64,000 bases of DNA from NCBI GenBank assembly GCA_003415625.1, contig PYIU01000006.1, forward strand, positions 3,596,001-3,660,000, written 5' to 3'. Below are positions 32,318 to 44,284 of this stretch, in pieces (positions within the stretch are counted from its first letter, which is position 1; each line of letters starts with the position of its first letter). The notes beneath the pieces were generated by a model, which was not told the origin of the DNA, searched no databases, and saw only the letters and a program-made list of their open reading frames with translations. Made by a program: the position numbers and the translations under genes. Source of the stretch: Aquanectria penicillioides (lineage: Eukaryota; Ascomycota; Sordariomycetes; Hypocreales; Nectriaceae).

Positions 32318-34353
32318 TCATACTCCTAATGGGCCATCATCAACGCCAATCCGCCTAAACGGATATCGATCTAGATCGGCAAGTATCGTCGCAAATCGTT
32401 GAAGATAGTATCGAGATTTTGTATTTATCAAAGATGACGACTCCAGGTCGCTTTCAGAATCGAGTAAGCTTGCAGCCACACGTCGAATCTGTGGGACCTA
32501 TTTGCTATGTTAGGACCAGCACACTTGCCATGATGCCAACTAACCGCTAGCAAATGAATCGGTGCACTCACCAACGAAAAACCATTTAATTCTAATATCT
32601 GAGGTGAAGTGCAGTCCAAAATCGATAAGAGTCGCTGAGCAATTGATTCTCGTATGGTCCAAAGCTCAACTTGTTCATCATCGCCAGTCGCTGTGCCGTT
32701 TTCGAACGCCCCCGAGTTTTCTGATGGGAGACTTGTTGGTGAGTGTTCCTGTTCTGCACGCTTCTCTGAGCCCTGGTACTTTTGTGATGCCAGTAGCTCC
32801 TCAAGAACTGAGTTGGTTAGATACAAGCAGGTGACGTGGACAGTTACGTTCGCAACGTCTCGGCCCTGCTCGCTACTCAACAATGGTCTTCCTGGTGTTG
32901 AAAGCTGAAGCTCGCCAAAATCAGCCATGCGAACGTTCTGAAGATCCTCGAGAATTTCGCGTGCAATCTGGAGACAACCAGAAAGGGATTGTTTCTCGGT
33001 GCATTGATTATCCTTGCCCTTTATCATTAGTCCCAAATATTTAGAGTACTGATTCAGAGTTGTCATGTAGGGCTGATAGGATGCAGTGGAGAGAATGTCT
33101 CGAAGACGTCTAAAGAGGTTTACAATAGACAAGAACGCAGACAACTCGGCATTCAACGCTGAGTCGGTGACCTGGGGGCCTAACTCTTGGCCCGTAGGAT
33201 TTGTGGTTTTCATACAATCATCTGACAGCTCCCCTGGTATCACACAACTCCAATCCGTGTTCGGAGGGGAAACATGAAGTTGAATGTCGGAGGGGATGAA
33301 ATCAAGTAATCATGTCTATTTAAACAACGATTAGCACAGGGAGCGGTATAGAATTGAGCAAGTGTGACTGATGCGAGGGATCATAGTGAGTGGCAGGCTC
33401 GGATTAAGGGTGACATACATCTGATTGGTGTGAATGACCCAAAATGCACGTTTGCATAACTCGGCATCCCTCAGATTCAATTTGGCAACTCCTTCGGGTC
33501 GGTGCAGCTGCAGGCATCGAAATGCGACACATGCCTCGGTTGCGAACCTCCAGCCTCTCTGCTTGCGGTCGGCATAGTGGGAAGCTATTGAGAGCAGAGT
33601 TGAGTCTATTACTGTGTCAATTGTAGGATTGTCTTCCCATGCCGGCTCCGTTGCGACCCTGCTCAATGAAACGAGATCGCACGCGCGGTCAACAACGCTC
33701 TGGTACGTTGAATACCGGCCCCCACAGTACTCGGATTCCTTATTAGGGGCCGAGGCAACAGTGATGGCGCATATAGAGAGACAGCGACGGAAGAAGACTG
33801 GATCTGTATTAAACGCTCCACTGTCAAGCAGGCCGTGGAAGGTTGGTCGGTGCACAAGTGGAAATAGCCGATAGACAAAGGCGTCAAAGTCAGAGACGAG
33901 GCGATGCAGCATGTCTAGAGAGCAGAAATGATCTATTTCAATCTTACTCAAGGGCGGAATGTGCTGATCAGGGGGTCTGCTGCAAGGATCGTCAGCCAAA
34001 GCGTTGCTATATCTCATTTTGCTTGCCGGCAGCAAGCATAAACATGTATAGACAAGGAGGGGGTGAATACTGGGCACGGGGTCCTCGGGCCTTGCGGCTC
34101 ATCAAATAGGTGCATTCGAGGTTACGAGCAGCACATTTCCGGCAATTGGGAGACTGTGCATCAACGATGCACTGCAAGTCGCCAAGCGTTAGCCGCGATC
34201 CAACGCATCTGAACGCGCATATCAAATCACATCGACATGCATAACGTTTGACTCGCTCACCTGGCGCTTGCGGATCCGACACAGATCACAAGCCTTTGAG
34301 GCAACATGTCGAGACGGAGTTTTCTTGGGGTTCCTCGAAAGCACGGGTTCCAT
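32318..34353 (-). CDS. Zn2Cys6 transcription factor with an apparent frameshift
   Basis: Proposed exons are 34261-34353, 34071-34171, 33419-34012, 32572-33315 and 32318-32497 (about 570 aa). The zinc cluster uses Cys22, 25, 32, 41, 44 and 51, split by intron 1 just before Cys32 exactly as in the regulator at 27.6 kb. The middle-homology domain includes FVYRLFPLVHRPTFHG and AFWVIHTNQ. The last exon after the GTGAGT intron gives ILADLDRYPFRRIG, typical of C-termini in this class. Between exons 3 and 4 the predicted splice enters at 33315 in one frame, but the coding frame from GAT at 33303 onward (DFIPSDIQLHVSPP) is shifted by one base and preceded by a TGA. No alternative GT-AG pair that I tried fixes this. 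It is either a real one-base deletion near 33304-33312 or a sequence error. Confidence 0.78.
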
Positions 34354-34955
34354 ATCTGCAGAAATTGATAGTGCAACACTACACTATACGGATGGAGTTA
34401 TGATCATCTGTGCTGAAAAGACCGATCCTGAGGAGTGACGCAGATTCCGGTCGTCGGCTCAACCGAGGCAAAACTTAGTGCCGAGATACCTAGCCGACGT
34501 TGGTGCTTCCCTACTACCCTATACTGGTCGCGAGGCGAACAATTCTACTTTAGCTTTGAGACACATACAAATTGCGTTCTGGTTTGAGATTTTGATTCAA
34601 TGCTTGCCTCATACTGAAGCTACATGAAGGGCTCAAATTTCACGTGAATTCGGTTCGGAACATGGGTATTTAGGAGTTTACGATCAAGAAGGTGTATGTT
34701 TTTACAAGAGCACAACTTTTGCCCACCCGCTTTCACGATTGGCGTGGAGACAAAAATTTGGATATCGACAAATTCAATAATTTTTTTTGCTGATCCTCTC
34801 TTTCTTATCTCCATTTAGAGTGTCCGGTAGATAAACACGGTTTTATGGTTGAGATATTACTTGTCCTGTGATTGTTCTACTCTAGACTCCAAAGTGTTTC
34901 TTCCCGAAACGTACTCGACAGCTAAGAGAAAAGTAGGTGGCGTGAATAATAGACT
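34354..34955. other. Spacer upstream of the second regulator
   Basis: 602 bp that holds the regulator promoter and the 3' end of the sugar permease gene; a TCGG-N5-CCGA element is at 34454-34466. No other feature seen. Confidence 0.5.
34454..34466. promoter_or_regulatory. TCGG-N5-CCGA inverted triplets, candidate zinc-cluster site
   Basis: About 100 bp upstream of the regulator ATG at 34353, where autoregulation of Zn2Cys6 genes is often placed. It shares the TCGG...CCGA ends with elements at 27741 and 31749 but the spacer differs (5, 10 and 7 bp). Confidence 0.35.
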
Positions 34956-36883
34956 CTATTCATCCTCACCCTTCTTGGAATCTTCAATCACTACCATTTC
35001 GTACTTCGAAAAGTGTCTAGGAGGAACGCCTCGTCGCCATAGTTCGTCGATTTCTGAGTAGGTTCGACCCTTCGTCTCTGGAACGAAGTAGTAGATAAAG
35101 ACAATGGATAGAACAAGGAGTGCGGCATAAATAAACCCAATCTTGCCTTGCAGGTTTCCCTTGTCCGGGTTCACTGCATAAGGAAGCGACAATCCCCACA
35201 CAGACGCGGCCAAGGCGTTGGCGATGGTGCAGAGAGACTGGGTTGGTGTTCGAAGCCAGGAAGTGGCATTTTCGGCGCTGATGGGCCATGCAACGGCACC
35301 GACTGTCGCTTGGTAGGCTGTAGATTATGGTCAGCGAATAGCCCAGATGTTGGCACAAAACGTGTAGCAGAATCTTGGCAGAATCTGTGCACATCGAAAG
35401 GGAAGAGTGCTACCCACAGAAAGCCCAAACACCCATGAAAACAATTTGAACCGTGAGGGCGGCGCTATCAGTTGTAGCAACGGCAAGGATGGCGATGATC
35501 AAGAGAGCCACGAGCAATATGCAACAACCATACAGCATGGTACCACGTCGACCAAGCCATTCGACGAGGAACCAGCCACACATGTTACCAATGACCATGA
35601 CACCGGAGATGCCCGTAGTAACGTTGAATGATGTTCCAGAAGACATGCCCGCGAGCTGCATGAAGTAGCTCATGTAGCCAATAACCCAGCCCATACCCGA
35701 GAAGTTCTGGATAACGAAACTCATCATAGCAACCGTAGTCCGCTTCCAGTTTTCCTTGCGGAAGCAGTCAGCAATGGTGCCTTGGTTTTGTTGGCTCTCA
35801 GCCTCCTGCTTGAGGGCTGACTTGATTTCGTCGATGCGACCGTCTACATCGTAGTTTGATGCGTGAAGCTTGGTGATGACATTGCGAGCCTGGTCAAACT
35901 TTTCGTGGGCAACGTACCAGTATGGGGACCTAAGAAACACATGAGACGGTTAGCAGACTAATTATCAAAACAACACCGAATATGGAGATTAGTTGACTTA
36001 CTCAGGCAGGAATGGGAGGATCAACAGGCCCACGCCAACAAAACCCCATTGCACCGCAAACAAGATGCGATAAGTCGCTTTGCCGGTGTAAAAGCTGGCC
36101 TCGCGCATTACACCATAACCAAGAGTGTTTCCAACCACAATGGCAAAGTTCATGCCAGCAGTCATAGCGCCACGGATAGCCAAAGGCGCCATCTCGGATG
36201 CATAGGTAGGTGCAATGGTGGAGAAGCAGCCCAACGGAACACCCGTCAGAAGCTTACTGCCAAAGAACTGGGCTGGCGTAGTACAAAAGTACTGGAGAAA
36301 AACACCAGCAATGTTTATGATATAGGCACCAAGAATGGTGTGTTTTCGACCGTAACGAGTAATGGACTGGCCCGCGATGAAACCACCGATCATCAAGCCT
36401 GTTGACAGTGTGAGGCGGGAAAAAAAAAGAGGGAGCCGATTCACTTCTGTTTGCTACTGACCTACGAAAAATGCAGCTTGAAAACCGAGCTGCCAGTCAG
36501 CGCTGACGACGTAGTCACCGCCATAGCTGTATCCGAAGTCCTTGCGAAATTCGGCAATGGAGATGACGACGCTGCCTGCAAGGGAGTCGTATCCGAACAT
36601 GATACAGATAAAGAACATGTAAAGGCCTAGACTTAGTTAGCACCATTGTGAAGTCTGTCTCTCCTCCCAGACGGTTGCCGGATGAGAACCTACACCATGC
36701 AAGAGCCTTCCAGCTCTCTTTAACGGAGTCCGTAATTGTGAGCCCATGTTGGCGCTCCTGGAAGCGCTTCAGGGCTTCGCTGCCCTCAATGACAGTCAAG
36801 TCCCCGTCGATGCCCATCTTTGCGGGCTCAATCGCTGCAAGATGAACGTGCTGGGCTTCGGAATGTTCCTTATCCTCAGACAT
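34956..36883 (-). CDS. MFS sugar permease, alpha-glucoside:H+ symporter type
   Basis: Five exons: 36694-36883, 36462-36626, 36002-36398, 35418-35929 and 34956-35317; the phases close to give 541 aa. A long cytosolic N-terminus precedes TM1. Sugar-porter marks are FGYDSLAGSVV in TM1, TRYGRKHTILG after TM2, PESPYWYVAHEKFDQA after TM6, VEWLGRRGTMLYG and VPETKGRTYSEIDELWRR. The last ends the maltose/alpha-glucoside subgroup, which imports disaccharides and glycosides. The first intron could be read with donor GTTCTC instead of GTAGGT, changing four residues. It is divergent from the GH3 beta-glucosidase at 37868, so transporter and hydrolase probably share a control region. Confidence 0.92.
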
Positions 36884-37867
36884 GGTGACGTCCGATCGTG
36901 AACAAGACTCGTTAAGATTGAAGAAGTGATTAAAGATGTCCAAAGGTTTTTCAATTAATGGAGATGAGGAAAGGATCTGCCCAGGCAGGGTGATGGAGGA
37001 CTGAGAGACACGAGGCACGATGGAAGGGAAACTCGAGGGGCAGATGATGCCTTCATATATTTCTTGCCATCTCGGTATTCCGATGTCCTCAGTAGTCATG
37101 GGACCAATGTGGAGGGCGCGGAGGAAGACCGTGCTTGGCAGCCGGGGTCCCAGCATGCAGTGGGAATACCGGTGACGGGTTCTTGGAATCTGGGGTTTTG
37201 GGGACGAAAATCATCCTGGGCTGGGGTATTGAACGCGTGAGATGCGGACGGAGTCACGGACGCTGACGAACCCGTGGCTCTCCACTTTGGACTGGGGAAC
37301 CAGACTCCGAGCCATTTTGGAGCCAATGATCAGGCCAATTCTGTTGGTCTCGAGCCTCATTTGCTGCTGTGGCTTCGGCTGTTTGGACTCGGGAGAGGCA
37401 TTCTCTTCTAGTGCGTCCAGAGTGGCATCAGACTAAACTGACTTGGGGTGCGGACAATCCTACGGAGAAACAGTGGAGTCGCAGCTTGGGGAATGGCGCG
37501 AGCTACCGGTTGTCAGGCCCCACGCAAACGACGGAGAAAGTGACGGGGAATCTGTGGATCTCAGGCCCTTGTAAGTTCATTCTCCAACGGTTTGTCTACG
37601 GGAACGCGGAGTTCCTTGGCGTGTCATGAGGACTCATGACATTGGGTGCACTTTGGACCGGGGCAACCATGATTTGGCGTCTCCATGTCGGTCGACGCGG
37701 CCATCTTGTCGTCAGGAATAGAGGGGCCTTGCTTTATCGCGCACTTTCATCTGAAGATAAATAACAACATGGACAAAACCCAATCTAGCCTGGTACCTCA
37801 ATGAGTGCCCCCTCTGTCCTTTGTTACGTCTTTCCTCCTCCTTGTTCTGCCGTAACACACACTCAGC
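36884..37867. other. Bidirectional promoter region, sugar permease / GH3
   Basis: 984 bp between start codons. The permease leader has CTTC-rich sequence. GC-rich blocks around 37240-37560 contain CGGAC/GACGG-type triplets but no clean inverted pair. Minus-strand frames here (for example the extension to 37156) are shadows. Confidence 0.5.
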
Positions 37868-40605
37868 ATGGCATCTGTGGACGTTGACGCCCTTCTTGGG
37901 CAAATGACGCTCGATGAGAAGATCCTTTTGCTTGCGGGTAAGAACCTCTGGGAGACGCACGAAATTGCTCGCCTCAATATCCCGTCTCTCAAGGTGACCG
38001 ACGGCCCCAGCGGTGCCCGAGGTGACACATTCATCGACGGCACGCCTGCTGCTTGCTTCCCTGCCTGTGTGTCTCTTGCGGCCACTTTCGATCGCCACCT
38101 CGCCTATCGTGTGGGCAGGGCGCTCGCGGAAGAGGCGCAGACAAAGGGATCCTACGTTCTGCTAGGTCCTACTGTTTGCCCTCACCGATCCCCTCTAGGT
38201 GGCCGGAACTTTGAGTCGTTCTCCGAAGATCCTTTGCTATCAGGCCTCATGGCCAGCGATTACGTGAAGGGGTTGCAATCGAATCGAGTGGCCCCGGCAG
38301 TAAAGCACTTCTTTGCCAACGAGCAGGACACTCGCCGCTTCGTTGTGGACGAAAAGATCTCAGATCGAGCACTGCGGTACGTCAAGGCAATCGGAATCCA
38401 TGGGAACGCCCAAAAGGCTAGAGAAAGTTATTTTCTAACTTGATTGTGCATTATAGCGAAATTTATTTGAAGCCATTCGAAATTGTCGTCAAAGAAGCGA
38501 AGCCGTGGGCCTTGATGAGCTCGTATCCGAAAATCAATGGCAATTACGTTGATGCTACGCCAAAATACCTTACCCAAATCCTCCGCGACGAATGGGGCTT
38601 CGATGGGCTCACCATGAGCGACTGGGGAGCCGCCTCTACTGTACAGTGCATTCGAAACGGGTACGTCGAAAGAGGAGGCGCGTTGAAGAGAGATGCTGAC
38701 AATCTGGCCCTGGTTTAGACTTGATCTTGAAATGCCAGGCCCCGCTCGCCATACCAACGCCAATCTAGTGCGTGAAGCCCTTGCCGACGGCCGTGTTACC
38801 GAGTCGGATATTGACAAGAGGGTTCGCAATTCTCTCGTCCTCCTCCAGAGAGTTGGAAAGTTCGACGATCGACAAGAGACACCACCTGAAACGTCCATGG
38901 ACAAACCGGAACACAGAGCCCTTATCCGTGAGGCGGGCGCTGCCGGTATCGTCATGTTGAAGAATCGAGACAATGTACTCCCTATCAATATACAAAAGAC
39001 CAAAAAGATTGCTCTTCTTGGACCACTTGCCAAAGCAGCCTCTGCGCACGGCGGTGGCAGCTCATTCTTGACCTGCCATTACAAGATCAGTCCTTTTGAG
39101 GCCTTTACTCAGAGATATGGATCAGAGGTAGAACTTACATACTCCAAAGGTGAGTGTGTCATTCTTTCGGCAATTTGATGAAAGAACTTCGCTAAGTAGA
39201 GATAGGATGCCACATCTGGCGCTCAATGCCCGACCTGATACACCACATTACCAACTCGAAAGGACAATCTGGTTTTGACGTCGATTACTACGAGTCCTTT
39301 GATGTTAGTGGAGAGCCCTTCAAGAGCGAGCAGGTGACTCGCAGTTACTTCACAACACACGACCAAATTGACATTAAGCTGCGCGCTATGAGCGCTCGGA
39401 TGTCTACAACGTTTCAACCAGTTGAGAGTGGATCACACTACTTGAGTCTGTCTGGTGCAGGCATGACCCGATTGTTTGTCAATAATGAGCTCATTGTTGA
39501 ACAAGGGACGAATATCAAGGATGCCATGGCTTTCATTTCAGGCTGTCAGGACGAGCTTCAAGTCCAGTACTCCTTCGAGGCTGGCAAGTCATACAAGATC
39601 CACGTCGAAACGAGCATGCCTTCAGAATCTATCTCTGATAGTCACATCCTTGATAAGCAGCTTTGTAGCCACATCGGCTTTGTGACTCAGGAAGAGATGG
39701 AATACGATCTACAAGGCGAAGCCGTGGCACTTGCTCACGAGGCCGATGTGGCTATCGTCTTTACTGGCAATTCGTATCAATGGGAGTCGGAAGGCCAAGA
39801 CATGAGTGCCATGGTGTTGCCTCCCTACAATACCAGAGACCAGGACGCTCTCATCGCTGCTATTGCCAAGGTTAATCCCAATACGGTCGTTGTCAACACG
39901 ACCGGTGTGCCCGTTGAGTTGCCATGGCTTGAAGATGTCGCGAGTATGCTTCAAGCTTGGTACGCGGGACAGGAGACAGGCAATGCTCTCCTAGATGTCC
40001 TTGTCGGTGAGGTGAACCCAGCTGGTAAGCTCCCTATGTCTTGGCCCAAAGCGTACAAGGACGCCGCTTGCTATGACAATTTTGGCTTGGATTCATATGA
40101 TTCGCGCAAAGTTGAGTACGTCGAGGGCGTCTTTGTTGGATATCGTCACTATGATCGTTACTGGAACCAGGATAAGGAAGTCGTGTTCCCTTTCGGATAC
40201 GGCCTCAGCTATTCACGGTTCAAGGTCAGTGATATCCAACTCTCGGGCAATCTGACATGTCGCGCCGCTGATAAGCTTGTTGTTACCGCTCGCATTACGA
40301 ACTTAGGGGAACGTGTGGGCGCTGAGACAGTCCAACTCTACATCGCCCCACCACAGATCATGGAGATCGAGAGGCCGATCAAGGAGTTGGCTGGCTTCGC
40401 AAGAGCCAATCTTCAACCAGAAGAACAGAAAACCATAAAGATTGAAATAAATAGGGACGCTGCCGCTTTCTGGGATGAGAGTAAACAACAGTGGAGCGTT
40501 GTTGCTGGCACATACAAGCTGCTAGTATCTACCAGCTCTCACCCCAATGACGTCGAGGAGGAAATTTGTATTGAACTCAAGGATGGCTTTCGATTCAATC
40601 CGTAG
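37868..40605 (+). CDS. Intracellular GH3 beta-glucosidase with PA14 domain
   Basis: Four exons: 37868-38376, 38457-38660, 38719-39149 and 39200-40605, all in phase, giving 849 aa. It lacks a signal peptide, so it acts in the cytosol on imported beta-glucosides. The N-terminal TIM barrel has LKVTDGPSGARG, GRNFESFSEDP and VKHFFANEQ. The nucleophile is Asp225 in GLTMSDWGA. The second GH3 domain begins near IVMLKNRDNVLP. Residues about 395-540 match a PA14 insert (DYYESFDVSGEP, GSHYLSLSGAG), as in the Kluyveromyces marxianus BglI type. A fibronectin-III-like domain closes the protein (VQLYIAPP, RPIKELAGFA). It sits head to head with the alpha-glucoside-type permease. Confidence 0.94.
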
Positions 40606-41187
40606 GTATATTAAAGAGAATTCGGACACTGGTGCGACTTCTTCATCTCGAAATAGCAAACCCAGAGAACAAATACGAAGCTAGGTAAATCGCCAAAGCC
40701 CCAAAACTATAATCAGGGTATTATCCGCTGATCTTGGTTGCTGCCATCAAATTCAGACCTGGGCAACAGGGATTCGGAAGGGAAACGGTCGTGAAGCGTT
40801 GAGTTTCCTTCCTATTCTCGATGATGTCACATTATGAAATATTGCAATCAAGCAGCGCATTTCGTTTCCTGATTCTCTACTATTTTCTACATATAAATAC
40901 GTGCTATAAATACCACGTTTAAAGTGAACGATTCATTCGTCTTCTACTCACAATCATCAGCATCATAATGTCTCTTACTTTGCGGCTAGTTGCCTTATGC
41001 ACAGATTTAAAAGAGTGGACGCATCAGGATGATTCCTAGCTTTTTCTTGAACGTGACAAAAGAATCGCAAGGCTATTACATGTGACGATGGACTGATTTA
41101 CTAGAATCGAGAGAAAAGGAAAGATTCAAGCGAACAGGAAGGTCTAGGGGGGACTCCCCTCTTTTCAAGGTTGCAAGTTCAACCATC
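40606..41187. other. Spacer with an orphan promoter-like segment
   Basis: Follows the GH3 gene. It contains two TATAAATA boxes at 40892-40899 and 40905-40912, a CT-rich leader and an ATG at 40968 that opens only 23 codons (to TAG at 41037-41039). Confidence 0.5.
40892..40912 (+). promoter_or_regulatory. Tandem TATA boxes of a truncated or very short gene
   Basis: Two copies of TATAAATA 13 bp apart, followed about 55 bp later by an A/C/T-rich leader (CACAATCATCAGCATCATA) and an ATG at 40968. The reading frame MSLTLRLVALCTDLKEW stops after 23 codons. This looks like the start of a gene whose body is gone, or a short peptide gene. Confidence 0.35.
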
Positions 41188-42450
41188 TCATACCCCGCGT
41201 GGGCTTACGTGGAGAGCATTCTCAGGCGTAATCTGATTTTGAGGAACAGTCCGTCCATTCTTCCGTGGTCGCCCTGATTGTCTGTGTCCTTCTTTGCAGG
41301 CGCTGATATGTTCAAGGTGCTTCAGAGGGTCCTGGTCCAGGAGTGGTTGGGAGCAGATGCAGCGGAAATGAGCGTATTGAAAGGCGCATGAGCCCTGTTT
41401 GAGGTGCCTTCGATAATGGTCTTTTCGAGCGTTGGTGTATCCACACCGACACATGAACACATTGCTGGTGGGCGGGATGTGAGCCCGACTCTTGTAGTGC
41501 CGGTGAAGGTCTTTTGGACTTGTGAAAAAACGAGCGCATCCCTTCTTGCATTGATACTGAGGCTCCTTAATGTCGTCCATCTCAATCTTTACCGGAGAGG
41601 AAGTTGTCCCTGGAGTGGGGAGGTTCGTAGACCTCGGGGAGAATGAAGGACTAGAATCAGATGGTGTGGATTTATTGAAAAGGTACCCGGAGTTCTCACT
41701 TTCATGTTGAAGAATGTCGGAAATCCCAAGGACTGATCCTCTGTGAGAGGTGACATCTTGCCGGACTGGTGGTTTTGGTGGTTTAGGTGGATTCCGCAAG
41801 TGCAGCGCAGGGTTTTCTTCAAAGTTGACTCTCATTAAATGAATGACTTGAGTATTGCAAGGTGGTTGAAGCAAAGTCAAAATAGTCTGCAATTGCCCGT
41901 CTGCGAGTGATATGTTATCGTGCACTGTGGAGTCCACGGCCGTTTGCGAGGTGGCAGTAACCTCGGGTACTGCATAATGTCCTGGTTCAGAAAGCTGCAC
42001 AGTCGAAAGATCCGGAACATTTTCGTTTCCATACTCGAGGGAAGAGTACGTAAAAGAAGGATTATAGAACTCTGAGAGATCCGAATAGAATTGATCGTCG
42101 AGAAGATGGAATGAAGGGAGCGCGAAAGCTGTCTCTTGTGGTAGCAGAAAACCTTCGGTATTCGCATCGACGGAGATCTCCGTCGATCCAGGGCCAGGAG
42201 CGAAGGAATTCTCGAGGCAGCTGTAAACCTCAAAGTCGAGCTTCTTATTTGTGCCGCCTGGGCTTGGCCAGAATGGCCCTAAAAAGTCGCCGGCGGAATT
42301 CAGGCCGGAGTCGGGGGGTTAGCAACCCAGCGAGACCCAAGTAGACTGGCCCAACAGCGTTGGTTGCAAAAAATGAGGCTTTCTTCCTTGTTTGCTGTTT
42401 GGATTTTCGTTTTCCTGTTTTTCTTTTCTATTTTCCTTTTTGCTGTTCAT
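41188..42450 (-). CDS. C2H2-type zinc-finger protein
   Basis: The main exon (41188-42278) gives about 360 residues. Three finger-like units lie near the C-terminus: C-x3-C-x12-H-x5-H in QCKKGCARFFTSPKDLHRHY, then MCRCGYTN with DHYRRHLKQG, then FRCICS with HLEHISAC. A Ser/Pro-rich stretch and a basic tail (GRPRKNGR) fit a DNA-binding regulator. The exon begins after an acceptor TTTTTAG at 42279-42285. No Met occurs early in it, so a first exon is needed. The best candidate starts at the ATG at 42450 (MNSKKENRKEKQ) and ends at a weak donor GTTGCT with CTAAC close by. That first exon is tentative. A broken copy lies 4 kb away. Confidence 0.7.
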
Positions 42451-42780
42451 CAATTTATCAATGGTCAACGATGATCTCGTTTATTATTTTCGACACGTGT
42501 GGGAAATCACATACGCTCGTAAACGGTCGCTCTCAAAATTCTGCCACCAGACTCGGGAGAAACTCCACCAAAGGTCTCAAGTGATGAATTCACTGTGTCC
42601 CTTATTGCAATTACTAGTGACTAAATTCGTCAATCGAGTCAAGTAACGCAGTTTATGGTAGCACAACCGGACGGGTTCCTGCCGATATCTCGATACGCCT
42701 TCCACGGCCACAACTGAACTCAGGCATGAAAGGCGACTTGCTGACGAACTAACGAGATGAATGAGAGTGTGCTCTAGATC

Positions 42781-44284
42781 CTGGCCCCAGGTCTTTATAC
42801 AGGAATCTTTCATGAACAAGGCTGGAGTAGTTGATATGCATCTTAAGGGGTCTAATGCCCTTTTATTTGCCCCGAGAAACGACGTTGGCCAAGTGGTGCC
42901 TCAGACATGAAGAAGATCCTTAACCCCGCCTCAAAAACTGGCCCCATATGAAACTGGCCCCATGCCGGTGGATGTACCTACATCGAGGGAAGTAGCTGCA
43001 GACGAGTATTGTGTAGAGAGAATACCCAGATAGATGTGCCTTATGCAACACATTTGGGTCAGCCCAGGTGCGACATTTGCAGCCACCTGTTGAATGAATG
43101 ACTTACGAGGCCTTGTAGTTGAGGTGAACGCCAATGTACCCTCCGCCATGCGGCGCACCCTCATCCTTGTTGGGAACGCCACTGACAAGGTGAAAAATGA
43201 GCACCAAGAATATACGCCAATCAAGCACCACAAGATCGTTGACCTCAGACGTAAGGCAACGAGGCAGCTTACTTCTCATCAACCTCGACCTATCATGCGT
43301 CAATCGATGGCCGCTAGCTCTAGTTCGGGGAATTTGTTGATCGCTTCTTGATTTTGAAAATGCCACGCGTGTCAGGTTCCCCGATTCATGGTTGGGCCCT
43401 TATCTTCCTTTCCCCTCTGCTGTCTGCCCTTGTAATTTCAACCTTGCGGAGAAGATCACTAGGATCCAAGCGTGGTATCGCCAAGGGGCTATGTTATATT
43501 CCTGGGCTATGCTGTCATTTTGCTTCCGATCGGAAGGCTGGGAGAGGAATAGAGTTGACAGCCGGAGTATCAGAGGTAAAGTGGTGGGGTAGCATTAATT
43601 CGCACACCCTCAATCACTTCTCCGCGACATCAGAAAATATTTGTTTTCCCTTCGGTTAGCGCGCGAAGGTCCAGAGTACAACCCAACTCGCCTTGCCGAG
43701 AAACTGAATATTCAATGAAAAAAAAAAAAAGTGCACATTCAGACCGTGACAACTCCGTGACGATCCAGCCACCCCCCACTCACCCAACCCCAGTCGATCT
43801 CACACACGCTCGGAGCAAAGAAAAAGAACCGGCTGTCGTCAAAGAAACTCCAACCAATAATTGATCCTCAAGTTACGATTCAACCATTGGCTGTAGCTGC
43901 ATCACAATGGGAAATAAGGTAGGGAGAACGAATAAGGAGGCGAGCATTCCTAGTGAGCAACAGATGCATATTCTTAAACGAGTTCCTCACCATGTCATAA
44001 TGTCATAAATTATATTCCGAGCGCCCAACTCGTCCGTCAAATTGTCAATTAGATAGAATCAGATATTTCCATTGGTGTATCTCAATTGTGGGACACCGAA
44101 TCTCGGCAACTGTGGCAATCCTGCCAATGATTTATCGTTGGTCAAGTTTGACCAGTCCTGGGGCCAGTTTCAAAGTATTAACCCCGAGTGATTGGGCTGG
44201 TCAGCAAATCTGGCCCCAACTCCCCGGCTGGAATCAGGAGGCTCAATGCCAGGCCGGAACTTCCCTCGAACAGTTTGGGGCCAG
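42781..44284. repeat. Scattered CTGGCCCCA motif, six copies
   Basis: Exact 9-mers at 42781-42789, 42938-42946, 42954-42962 and 44210-44218, and on the other strand at 44159-44167 and 44276-44284. The group lies in the spacer between the C2H2 gene and its broken copy. Two copies form a 16-bp direct repeat separated by ATGAAA-like sequence. Function unknown. Confidence 0.5.
44139..44154. repeat. Palindrome TGGTCAA-GT-TTGACCA
   Basis: Perfect 7-bp arms around a 2-bp centre, directly beside a TGGGGCCAG copy. The arms look like a dimeric regulator site or the remains of an inverted repeat. Confidence 0.4.
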
